NCBI GenBank assembly: GCA_048013815.1
Contig: CM106585.1
Span: forward strand, 11,098,001-11,162,000
DNA: 64,000 nt
Origin: Setoptus koraiensis
Taxonomy: Eukaryota > Arthropoda
Reading direction: 5' to 3'
Below the pieces are notes generated by a model, which was given only the letters and a program-made list of their open reading frames with translations, was not told the origin of the DNA and did no database searches. A program made the translations under genes and the position numbers. Positions within the stretch are counted from its first letter, which is position 1. Each line of letters starts with the position of its first letter. Below, piece after piece: positions 21,640 to 33,132 of the stretch.

Positions 21640-24600
21640 ATTGCTGTTGTTGCTGTTGTTTGTTTGTTCCGAGCCTCTATCTGATCTTCCATCTGGAGTC
21701 GCCATTGATGCACCTGTGCTACCAACTGCAGCTATATCTTCATCACAGTTAGTTGACGTTTTTGTTGTTGTTCTTGTTGTTGTTGTTCTTGTTGTTGTTG
21801 TTCGTGCTGACGTTGTCGGCACTGTTGTTGTTGCTGCTGCTGCCAGTGGTGGTGGTGAATGTTGTGCTGTTGATGCCGTGCCTCTATCGTCGCTCGATTC
21901 ATCTGGCCGAATGTATTCAACGCTGGCCCTGGGGCAATCAGTCCGCACTTCCGGCGTGCCCTCTCTGCCAGCGCCGTCTAGCCGACAATCTGGCGAGCCA
22001 ATGCGTTCCGTTGACGACTTCAAATATCTGGTGCCTGCCAGTTTACTAGTGTTAGTGTTGGCACTATTATTATTATTATTACTGTAATTGCTGTTGCCGC
22101 TGTCGTTGTTTCCCAGGGCAGAGCCTGGTGGCGGCGAAGATGCTCTATATGGCGAAGAGGAAGTATGACGGAACCTCTTTAACGGAGTCAATAATAACGA
22201 ATTTATTAGACCGCCACTATTGGTGCTGCTAGTCGAATCATTACAGCTGTAACGAGCCGCAGCCGGTGCTGTTGTTTTTATTGTCGATTTTGCTGTCGAT
22301 GACAATGAATCATTCTGTTGCTGCTGGTGCAATTTGTTTGGCGAGACAGGCAGATTGTGCGAGGAAAAATTCAGATTAGAATGCGAATGGGAACGTGAAT
22401 GAAGTCGGCCGGTAGAAGGCGACAAGCGCGAATTTGTCATTGCGATATTTTCGCAATGATGATGAAGATGATGATGATTATTATTGTTATTATGATGGGG
22501 CAACAACGAGGATGAGAACAGTCGCCTACTCAATTGTTGGCTTCTCTCTATGGTGCATCGCAGAAATTTACTCGTCGACCAAACACTGGCCGATTTGCAT
22601 GTCAAGCCGTGCCTTTGTGCATTTGTAGTTGTGGTGTGACCGTGAAAATTGTTGCTATTATTACTGAAAATATTACTGTTGTGATTGCTGTTGTTCGTCA
22701 TAAATGTTGTCGAATGTTGCGGGCTCATCATGGAGCAACGGCTAAATGAGGCCCTATTCAAATTAACGGCACAGCTTGCATTGAGCGAGGTACAATTTAT
22801 CAGTGCCCTGACAAGTCTGTCGTGCTCCAATTTCGCTTGCTCCAATTGAAACTCTTGCACTAGCTCGTGGAAACTCTTTATGAGCGTTCGTTTGCCACAA
22901 TTTTGCGACCCAATCACAGTACATTTGAACAATTTATCATACAATTCCACTTCTTCCTCCTCGCCAAGTTGTTTGTCGCTAGCATCAACTTTTCCACTAT
23001 TTCCACTGTCTATTAATGCCAATAATTTGTTGTCCAATGGCAAATGGTGTGTCAATCATTAAGTCATTAACGAGCGTGAATAAAGAGCAAATAGAGAGAA
23101 CGAGAGGGTTATGTGAGTAAAATATAAATGTGTTTAGTGATCGTGTCATTAGGTAAAGATAATGGTGGCAGCTATTTTCTAGAGTTCTCAGAATAAAACG
23201 GATTCGCGATGAAACTACAAATTACTACTCCGTAGTAGACCGAGTAAACAAAGCGAACGATAGCTAATGGTCGCTAATCTGTAACTGGGCCTGGATTGCT
23301 TTCTTTTTTGTGCAGCCAATAATGGGCCGCAAATGGTCATTTTCACGCGATAAAAATCGATAATGGATACGTCATGATTAGATGGAAACTTCTCTCCCAT
23401 CACAGTCGGCATATGTGCTGGCTTTGTCCAACAGGGATGTCGGTGGTTAACCGAACCGAAAAGAACTCAATTTATTTTTCAAAGGAAAACCGAAACCGAA
23501 CTGAAACCGAACTACTATACGGTTTCGATTGACGGCTAAATGTCGGTAATTTTGAGCCATTAGTAATCGCCGATTACATTGAGTATGGTATTTCACGTTT
23601 AGAAGTGAGCGAACCTCAATCAAGCCACTCGTGTTTCGAGCCTGTTCCAATTGGCAGACAGATTCCGCAAAAACCTAACTGTTTCAGCTACAAGAAAACA
23701 TTTGATAACTTATCAGATGAGATCGTCGGTTATCTTAAAACTCGATAAACATGACTGTGAAATAAACATCAATTTTCGGACCGGAACCAAAACCGAACCG
23801 AGCACACAGACAGAGGTTGTTCGGACGATCGAGCAATTTCGGTTTCGTTTCGACAGTTCTACTATCCAACTGAATGTTTGTATTTCGAGCTCGCACCCTT
23901 TCAGCGACACCAAACGACCGGGCAACTGGCTTTACGCCTATCTTCTCAATCACTGCCCATCCAGTATCGCGTCAGATCGCGCTCGGATCAATCAATCATC
24001 TTTATCCCCACAAGCGTTGCTGGGGTCCATCTAGCCAGGCAACAGCCATAGCTGGCCGTAGTCAGGCAGCTATCTCTGAGCTGTGTTTGTGTGTGTGTAT
24101 GTTTATCCAATAGTTGCACATCAAACCCAAATCAAATTCATTGTTATGTTTATGAGCCATTCTTTTGCCTGCGCCTCATATTGGCCCCATTATTCTTTCT
24201 TTCTGTTCCATGTTAGTACAGAGAGCAAAAGGAAAATAAATCATCTTTCTTCGTGCTCGCACAGTCTATACAACAGCGACAAATAATAATAACAATGGTT
24301 GCATTGATTCTTTTTCATCATCATTTATGCCCTCTCACTCCTGTCTCTGGCAATTGCTCTGACACACTTTCGGTCATTGTATCGCTGGCTTCGAAAACTA
24401 TCGCCCACTTCACTATATACGAGTCACCTATACAAACACGTGCGTATGTATACATAAGTGTACATGTGTATGCAAATATATCATCACTTGATGGGCCTCT
24501 CGGCAGACACACACAAACAAACAATTCCGGTCGGCAAGGGGTCACCACTTGATTCTCTCGTTGTGGTTTCGTGAGAAATTCCGCTTACCGGCGGCAGGAT

Positions 24601-27600
24601 AATCAGGATGCATTCAAGGCAAGCACTACATCACTATTATTCGCGTGCGTAACCTGCGACCATCAAAAATAGTGCTGATATTATTATTATTGATATTTAG
24701 TATGGCCAGTTGATATATCAATACGTCTCTATATACACACCCCAAGCTGGCTATTCATTATTCAACTATCAACCGGAAAAATTGTTGTCAGCTAAATGGT
24801 GAATGTTATCCGAGTTGCCGTTTTCGTTTTCTGCCATATTGCTAGCTCAGCCGAAACAAAACTGTGCTGTTTTTTTTTGCGTAATTATCAAATTAAATCC
24901 TCCACTCTGGTGAATTCAAACCGACCATGCATCTTTATAACGGTTACGGAGTGCTATTACGGTGTTAAAACATGCCTCAGCAAGCCATTTCTCTACTTCT
25001 TTGTCAATATGAGTCAGCGTTGGTATGTATGGTAGACAACTTTATTCACTGCTTCGAATGTCGTCAGCGAATCTACATCATGGAACAAGAGTGAATTTCA
25101 GCACTCTTTCTCAGCCTTTCCACTTATGCAAATTGTCAGACTCAAAATAAGCTCACGTCTGATCGGATGGTCTGATCTTCATCGGATTTCATCATTCTGC
25201 TATCCATCAAACTTTTGAACATCAGCGAATCATGTACATGTACTGATAATGAAACGATATTATTCTCAGTTTCAAGTTACATCACTCTAAGACACATGAT
25301 AAAAAACGAAATGATGTATTGATGATTACCATCACTCACGTGTACAGTGTATGCTTGGATAAACGGTGCTATCATCGATTCGTCTTGATTTAACATCGGG
25401 ATAAAGCAGACAGCGACACATAAGTGACAATGTGACGTGATCGCTGTTGGCGCCAGTAGTCAAGCCATTAATGGCTGTTTTGATTCGTTCGGGTTCCATT
25501 TGCTAACCGTATATCTAATGTTGGCACGCACGTTGTATCGCATGTTACAATTGATCTGACGATTGATAAGAGGGGATCGACTAACATCTCGCCATTTACA
25601 TTTCATTACAAGCTCGATTCTTCATTAAATCCGAACTGGTAGAGTGGGATGTCTAGTGGCGTCTCAAGCGGATTCGCTTGAGTAGAAGATTAACTAATTT
25701 TACTGTTTTAAGCCAGCGTGTGCTGGAAATAGAATTTCGCTAGAGTGGAGCGCTTCAGACGAGATAATTAGAGCTCACTGAGAGCGTATTTTTTTCCACC
25801 AAAACAAAGCGAGGCGAAAATAGGTTTTGCCGAGTCTCTCGATTATTTTCTGAATTGCAACTTGCAACGTTCGCGTGTTCACCCGAACTGAGGCAATACA
25901 CAGAGAAATACAATTTCAGCTTCCATTCTAACAAAAACCTTTTTTTTCATCGGAAAATTTCCAACAATTTTCCTCTGAAAATCAAGCGCTTTGCCGATAT
26001 TTGCGGCCAATTTTTTTTTTCGATAATTTTAGTAGAAAAAACACCCTGTGGCAACGTTTCGAACTATAATTTGCTGAAAAAAATCGTTTGGTAACGATTT
26101 CGGTTCGTAATCCTTTATTTCGCCAGCTAGTTGATATAAGCTTCGCCAAGTGGTAACGGGCTTTTAAAACGTGTAAACAGTCCGAAAACAAGCTCGTTAT
26201 TGTTCTAATTTGTTCAAAGAGCCTGTTTTCTGTGTCTGCCCCTAGGATTTCAGCTCACAATCGCCATTTCTGCGGCTATAATTTTTTTGATCTATCTGAT
26301 TTGTTTCTGATTTTGGCGCTTGCATTTATCTCATTCTGACACATTCGCGCTCAAGCGCGCACCACTGACAAGTTGAGCCGAGAAAAACTTATTTTGTGCA
26401 GTTTCAATTTATCCCTATGACACATCACATCTATTATGAAATGAAACTTTTTATTCAATTCGGCTAGTTTACTCAATCGATTGGCGTGTGCCCTGTCGTT
26501 ATTGTGTCGCCAATGTAAATCTAAATTGTAACTGCCATTATTTGTTGCCATTTATCGAATGACAGCACACAATAACGACCGGACATAAAGACAGACAAAC
26601 AGACTAAACCAAATATAATCACTTTATCTATGCCATTGTGGCACCAGTCACGTTGGTCACAGCGGTCGGTCCAGCAAAACGCTGAGAGCCAGAGACATTT
26701 AGATATACGCTCTGGCTAATGTAGCCGTATGCTGACCATTTATGTATTGGCTGAACAAACGCAACGGGACACTGACTGGCACGACAGGCCAGACTGACTG
26801 GATGTGTTGGTAAGCATTGTGTAACTACGTGTTACATAATACTAACGGATTAGCGCCATTTATTGTATAGATACACACAGAGACAGTGTGTGACAATGTA
26901 AATGCCATTGCAGTTGTGTGCAAATGCACACAGTCTAGGCATATTACTGTATCGCTTGTAGAAATAATTAATCGCATAGAGTTCAAGAGACAAATGATGC
27001 AATCTAATCAAGATAAGATTTCATCATCCGATCGTCCGATCGAGACTGCATTGGCGAACTCTGGATTGGGGCCACAATTTGTGTTCCCGGTTATTGTGCC
27101 AATTATTGTGGATAGTGAAGTAGCAGTGTATAGTTTGCGTTTTAGGTGCACTACGACAACACACAAAATAAGACAGCCGGCGAAGTTGTTGTTTTCTATT
27201 TAGAATACGATAACACGGGATATAAAATATATATTTATGTGTTATCGTTATGTTGCCACAAGATGATAAATTATTTTCTTCGTACTGGTTGTTGTCGTCG
27301 TTTTGGGCGAGCAAGCTACCAAGCGAAAAAGTGATTTCTACCAGTACATGTACAGTATTCATTAAGAGCATCATTCAATAGATTGCGACATGCAATGATG
27401 AACAGTGGCACGACGACAAACTGACTGACACAAGTGACATTTCTAATAAATTGAATTAGTCCGGGGAGATTCTTTTGGTCGTGTTGTAAAGAAACGCGCA
27501 AACATTATCGTATTATAACGTCCCCTGTAATACTGTATTAACGTTATTGTATCGGGCCCCGAAATGGAGTTATCTAAGCTTGCGTCACCAGTCGCTAATG

Positions 27601-30600
27601 GATTACTATTATTCCAATTCTATTTCGCTCAGCGACGATGACTACAACGCGACAATGCGACCTGGCGGCCACTGCTTGGCTCAATTAATGATGCTGAATG
27701 AAGCGCCGTTGGCGCACAAACATAAATCAAAGAATACCAATCAATAACGGCTGGCTAGTGGTGCCAGTACGGTATAAGTTATATACCGGTGCCGTTTAGT
27801 AACGCCAAGTTAGCTTCGGCCCAAGGCCAGTGGTGATCTTGAAAGTCAGACGATGCGCAGCAACCAGCGCACTCTTACATGCAGCCACTCGGTCCACTTT
27901 CAATAACGATTCCAGATAACAAGAAAAGGGGAACCCGGGCGCTCTTAATTCATGCGGAGTTCTCTCACTCTCTCAAATAACAACATCATTCTGGATGGCT
28001 ACATGAGTGAGTGATTCAATTACCGAGAGCGCGCGCGCTCGCTCGCCTGCCAGATAAAGTTCAGGCCAGATAAAGGCAGGCAAAGTTTTTCAAGATGTTT
28101 TTTCAACTTGTTCCTTGTTACGTAATGATAATGGGCTCAGTCCAGCATGAGCTCACAGCGAGCGTATGGGCATACTAAACATACATACCAGACGACAGTA
28201 TGAGCCACGCAGTTTGCTGTGCCCCACATGCACGATCGCGATTGTTGTTGTTGCTGTTGTCGCGGCTGTGACGCGTCGCTTTGTCAGATCTACTTTTATT
28301 TATTTGTGCATCTGCCTGCCTAGATCTGTCGGGCCAGATCAATCTAGCTCTTACTGTCAAGCTCGCGCGCTCATGTGAAACAAGCTTCATTTGTAGCCGT
28401 ACATAGCTGATCAGTCAGTTGATGATTAGAGATTGTAACAACAGCCAGCATGCAATGTTGCTGTCTCGTGGCTATGTCATGATTTTTAGTACAATGCGAC
28501 TATCCATTTTGTATTATCATTATCATCATCACTACGCCCATGATCTATCACACACACACACAAGCACACACCCTTCGTTCCCCAAAATTGCCAGGGTAAT
28601 ACCTCAGACTGCCAACAAGAATGAATACAAGCGCGTATGCAAGGTACTGCACTTTGCGGTTTGAATAGTGGGTACAGTTGACACGAGTCATGCTGCAGTT
28701 GAATGAATTAAGTTGAATTAACAAGATGAAATGAGCCAACTAGCCGCTATTTCATCTCTTCTATCCAAAGAAAGAGACCGGGGCAGCATAAATGTTGGCG
28801 AGAACTCGATCCCTTGGCGAGCGCATTCTTTCGGCGATTCTTCGCACCGCAATTGTTTGTTTATATAGAATGATAGGCAAGATAATTACTACTACTATCC
28901 CAGCGAGCGAACATCATGCCCCCTCTTTCACTCAATATTACTCAGCGGCGGCAAACTAAATATGCATTAGATATTTATATATAATGGGCATAATAGTAAT
29001 GATAATAATAATATTATTACATCAGTTTCTGCTGGTCATAGCTTCTTATTTCAGTGTGTGAATCTTTGTTATATGCTCGTCACGATGGAATCACAAAACT
29101 TTGGCCCTATTCTCTCTCTCTCTCCCCATTTCGTTTGAATTCTATGAATAACCTATCATCCAAACTATCCAACTGCCTATGATGTAATAACTGTTTATGG
29201 TTTCTTTGGGCACACACTGTTTCGCTGGTTATGAGAAAAAGGACGGCGAAAAGAGAGATACTGAACAACATTACTGACAAGCATGACAGCGCGAAAGAAC
29301 AACAATCAAATAAAATTGTTACCATCGGCATCAAAAGAAGTTTATATAGCCAACGGGGAGCATAGCCCGGTTTGCGCTCTCCCCTCCAGTGGCCATACTA
29401 TATCATATTGCAAACCATAGTTTCTTGTGATGGCTCGCAATATCAAGACATATAGTACCGCTAATAGACAATCATCTTGTCATATAATATGATATGGTAT
29501 GATGTGTGCATTATCATAGTATACTGGACAGCATTATAGTAGAATAGACAGCACCATTGTGCGCCCTGGAAAAATGATAATAATAATAATAATGATGATA
29601 CTGCATAGTGCTGCTGTTCATATTTGCGACTACACATTTCTGCGTACTACAATTCAATTGATCTAGCGTTTCCGTTTAATTTGGAAGCACCACTTCCACG
29701 GGTCCGAAGCGAAGAGGACCGGAAAAATCCCATGTCCTATCGTCATCATGTTTTTTACTTTTTAGAATTACATGCGATCAGCTCATTGTTGCGACCTTGG
29801 GCGGCACTCATAGATATCAATCTCATATCATCAATTTGGGTTTAGTAACGAGAGAAAAAATGTACGCGACCTGATAAAAAAAGGAAACTAGAAAAAATCT
29901 ATTTTCAGATACTCAATGTTTTTCGGCTGAGTGCTCGACCTTAAAAAAGTAGAGTGCTTAAACATTAGTTTATTGCTACTGTGGAAGAGCAGTCATATTA
30001 CTTCACTCACTTTAGCCTAAAGGGTTGGAGCATCTAATGTGTGGTCGAAATTTCTGTCAATTTTCGATAGCCAATTGACATTTCGCACAGAGAGCTCGTG
30101 AGTTGTTCAATGAGGTTTTTCCAACAGAGGAAAAATCACTCTGAGCAAAGTCGTTTCAGAGTGCTGAATGTCGGAAGCAAAACAAGCGAGATTTCGTGGC
30201 TGGAATAGATCCGAAAAACATTCGAAAACCCCGAAATGCCATAAATTGTCATCATCGTGAAAATGACCCCGAGATATCGTAGCTTTTCATTGAACCATTT
30301 TTTTTCCAAATTTCAACTAACGTATTTCCGGTCTTTTTCGATGAGAAAATTTGGCGATACGTTGGTCCGAATTTATTCATTCTGCAATGCATGCTGTCAG
30401 AAAAGTAGGTAGCAAACAAGTTTCGAAGTTTGAAACAAACGACTCAATGGCACTGAGTCAGTGCCCACGAATTGAGTTGGTAAAAAAATTGACTTTCGGA
30501 TGTGTGTCTCCCCAACTATATTCGGCATTTATTTCGTCGCCGAAATCAGCTATGCCACACAACATATGTGCTGGTGAACCGGAAATCTGACAAATCTCTT

Positions 30601-31918
30601 GTGAGGTCGCAATCATGAGCGAAAAACTGTGAGAAATAATCCGAACGATCTGAAATAATGTCCGAAATCATGCGCAAACTTATCTCCTTACTTGGTCTTC
30701 AATTTCCAGACTGGGGAGGCTGAAAAAAAGCGGACAAAATGAGTTCGCGTTGATTTCGTGCTTGCTCCATCGATCATGCCACGAATGAACGTCAAAATGA
30801 GAAATGTGAGTGTTTGAATCGAGCAAGTGTGCTCGTTTCGAAGTGTCGCAAGGGCACGACCGCTGGTCAATCTGACTTAATCCATTGTTGTCGCGCTTGC
30901 TTTTTTTGCGCAAGATAAATGGCTGCACAATTTAAATGGTCGTCGCGTCGGTGTCGCCAGAGCGTTGTTGCTGTTGTCTGGTGTTGTTGGTCGCCATGCA
31001 ACCCACCCACGCATAATGGGTGATATTCATTGATTTGATTTGGTGCAAATGAGTGTCGCGCGACGGTGCGCGAAGTAACGAACGGGGCCCAATTTAACTG
31101 TCGGGCCGCAATTCAGCGGGCCAGAACGTTGTCACCATTAACCCATTAACGGGTTCTGCTGCATACTAAGCATTTCGGACTGCGAAATTCGGGGCCCACA
31201 GCAGAGAGACAGAACAAGGAAACAAGAATGAAACAAGTAACGAGATTACTCACCTTGTCTCTTTGTGGGCCTCGACATTTTGGCGCTTGTAAGTGGCTGC
31301 GAAACAGTTTCGGCCGATTGTGACGGCGCGTGTAAATTGGCCACCGAGGCACCGTTGTAACAAGATTGTTGTTGCTGTTGCTGCTGCTGCTGAATGTTGC
31401 CCATCGGACACCTGGCCATTTTGCTGGGTGTTGACGGGCAGGGCGGGCTCGGCGTGGCCGTCGACGGTTGTCCGGCGCTGTCGCTGGCCCGGCTGCGCCG
31501 GCCGTCCGAGTGGACGGGCGAGGCGGCGCAACCGTGCAGATAATGCTGCTGCTGTTGTTGTTGTCGGTGGCGATGGGGGCTGGTGGGCACCGATTGTTGC
31601 TGGTGTCTGTTGCTGTTGCTGTCTCTTCTGCCCAAAATTGAATTGGTCAGGCTGCCTATTTGCAACGAACAAGATAATCGCCTTAATGGACTTGTTGTGT
31701 TGCTGTTTGATTGGCTGTTTGAGTTGCTCCTCGTGTGGCCCCTCGTGTTGTAGGCCACCTCTAGCAGATCTGAATTGTCAAATATTAGGCGGCGCTGCTG
31801 TTGCTCCAGCAGCGAGTCGCGCTTCTTTCCCATTGTGGCAGGCGGACACACCGTCACGGGGCCCCTGTGGCACTTGTTCAGCCGATCGAAATCGTCCTCT
31901 TCCTCGTCGTCGTCGTCG

Positions 31919-31951
<33 letters not shown>

Positions 31952-33132
31952 TAGTCCGGCCGGCCACTCGCCGCACCCGGCCTCAGCTGGCCCAGCGACG
32001 AGCTGGACACATGCTGCCTACTACAGGTGCTGCCGTACAGGTGACTGCTGCTGCGGCTCGAGCTGGCCCATTGTTTGGTGTTGCGGGGCCTCATTTGGTT
32101 GGCGGCGAGCCGGCAGTCGCTCAGGTCGCCGTTGGACAGCTCGCAAACTGGCTGCTGTGGCTGCTGGCGGTAACAGACTGTTGGGTCTTGGTGGTGATTG
32201 TTGTCGGCGTCCTCGCTGGTGCTGACGGTGGGCGAAGACGCCGACGCCGACGACGCCGACGACGACGACGACAGCGACGAGCATAGCGACGACGACGACG
32301 ACACAGCGGTAGCGGCGGCTTGCTGTTGCTGCTGTTGCTTTATCCGTCGCTGCTTGATGCTGTCGTTGCGCTGCCGGTAATCGATGGTTACGCGCCGGTT
32401 GCGTTGGGCGCCCGGCGGGCGCTGCCGCCCCTCGGACAGTCTGTCGGCGAGCCGAGCGGTGGGGCCCTCGTCGGGCCCGTCGCTGTCCAGGTTGGTTTGT
32501 CGACCAACAAGTGCGCCGTCGGCAGCGCTCGTTGCGTGTTTGTCTGGTGGCTGGTTGGCCGGCGGCGCTGGGTGGCGGCGCTTTTGCGCGTCGTGCCGGC
32601 GAGATTTCTTCTTATTATCACTTGTTGTTGTGGGTGTTGTTGTTGCTGGCGTTGTTGAGGTCACTATTGACAGTCTTCGCAGCGAGTGCTCAATGAATTG
32701 CTTGCGCTTGTCTAGCGGACTAGTCATGCTGATGGCGCTAGCGCGTCGCGTTGCCTCATTGACATTGCACATTAACAAATTGTCTATGTCGCTGGTCATG
32801 TCATACAAGTCCGCGCCGCCTTGGCTTGCGCTAATGAGACCGCCGCCGTCTTGGCAACTGGTCAGCGAGCACGAGGTTGTTTGCTGACCACCGGAACTTT
32901 GCTGTTGTTGTTGGTGTTGCTGTTGTTGTTGTTGTAATTGGGCGTGTAACAGACGCTTTGTTTGTCTGATTTGATCGTCTAGCGCCGCTAACGAGGCATT
33001 GAGCGAGGTGGGCGAGCAGCCGATAACGGGCACCGCTTGTTTCGAGCAGCGTCTCATCATGTCTGTTCTGGCTGGTGTTTGGCTGTTTCTGCTACTCACC
33101 ACACTGGCCTGGTTCGGGCACTGATCGGGCAT
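18612..33132 (-). CDS. RGK-family small GTPase with a giant insertion in its G domain, five exons
   Basis: Five exons assembled by eye: 31254..33132, 21350..23009, 19447..19574, 19094..19228 and 18612..18811. All junctions are GT-AG, the phases agree throughout, and the total is 4002 nt (1333 residues). Exon 1 opens with ATG directly after an in-frame stop and encodes a disordered Q/S/D-rich region. Exon 2 carries the P-loop GSQNCGKR (residues 660-667) and, about 500 residues later, DAYLVVYSINDR. Exon 3 gives ESFEYA and VANKVDL (the NKxD motif, 1209-1212). Exon 4 gives SSEEGQLLAK...YMEIS, the G5 region. Exon 5 gives a basic helix ending SSFEDFTRL without a CAAX box. The CSMPDAYLVVYS signature, absent prenylation and basic tail fit Rad/Gem/Rem (RGK) proteins, which regulate voltage-gated calcium channels and the cytoskeleton. 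Arg replaces the P-loop Ser/Thr, so Mg-GTP binding may be altered. Confidence 0.85.
19094..19228 (-). other. RGK exon 4 (G5 region)
   Basis: 135-nt exon, phase 1 in and phase 1 out, acceptor ATCAG and donor GTAAGT. It encodes EGQLLAKSNNCKYMEISCSI, which aligns with the EGxxLA...C(K)(F/Y)(I/M)E(T/I)S(A/C) block of Ras-like GTPases. LLVAGLRNQLILKYQ, the last helix of the fold, follows. Confidence 0.85.
19447..19574 (-). other. RGK exon 3 (G4 motif)
   Basis: 128-nt exon, phase 2 in and phase 1 out, acceptor ATCCAG and donor GTATGT. It joins the AG of the preceding exon to make Arg and continues ESFEYATFLVHKLR, then reaches VANKVDLQRC. It contains a perfect 16-nt palindrome (19463-19478, CTTGCAACGTTGCAAG) inside the codons for LQRC. 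The exon is too short to appear as a long open frame. Confidence 0.85.
19575..21349 (-). other. RGK intron 3-side, with CA microsatellites
   Basis: Intron of 1.8 kb between exons 2 and 3. It contains (CA)n tracts at about 20336-20364 and 21122-21142, and GGGCCC words at 20226, 20257 and 20741. Open frames around 20600-20900 have no domain support. Confidence 0.6.
21590..21670 (-). repeat. Poly-Asn coding tract in the RGK insertion
   Basis: A GTT/TTG-rich triplet array on the plus strand, read on the minus strand as a run of about 15 Asn flanked by Ser/Asn and QLEQQQ. It lies inside the insertion that separates the P-loop from the rest of the G domain. Slippage-prone and expected to vary in length between individuals. 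Confidence 0.85.
23010..31253 (-). other. Long intron 1 of the RGK gene
   Basis: 8.2 kb intron, by far the longest clear intron in the window. It shows a GAACCGAAACC-type simple patch at 23450-23530 and 23770-23860, a (CA)n tract near 28549, and TTAYGTAA words at 26832 and 28118. No nested gene was recognised: the frames of 60-120 codons lack ATG context, domains or splice support. A long first intron is commonly regulatory, but no specific site is demonstrated. Confidence 0.6.
31895..31962 (-). repeat. Poly-Asp/Glu coding tract in RGK exon 1
   Basis: A CGT/TCG triplet array on the plus strand, read on the minus strand as a run of 11 Asp, then ADDDDEEEDDFD. Together with poly-Gln tracts in the same exon it makes the N-terminus of this GTPase highly charged and disordered. 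Confidence 0.85.

Noticed and set aside
21413-22087. Leu/Val-rich 224-codon frame opposite RGK exon 2
   Set aside because: It is the complement of Asn/Gln/Thr triplet arrays, giving false poly-Leu.
23447-23860. AACCGAAACC patches in RGK intron 1, considered as terminal repeats of a transposon
   Set aside because: The patches are simple-sequence-like, in the same and opposite orientations without clean ends or target-site duplication.
31293-32887. Antisense frames opposite RGK exon 1 (up to 310 codons)
   Set aside because: Shadows of poly-Gln, poly-Asp and Ser tracts; the minus-strand frame has the ATG, phase-matched splicing and downstream GTPase exons.
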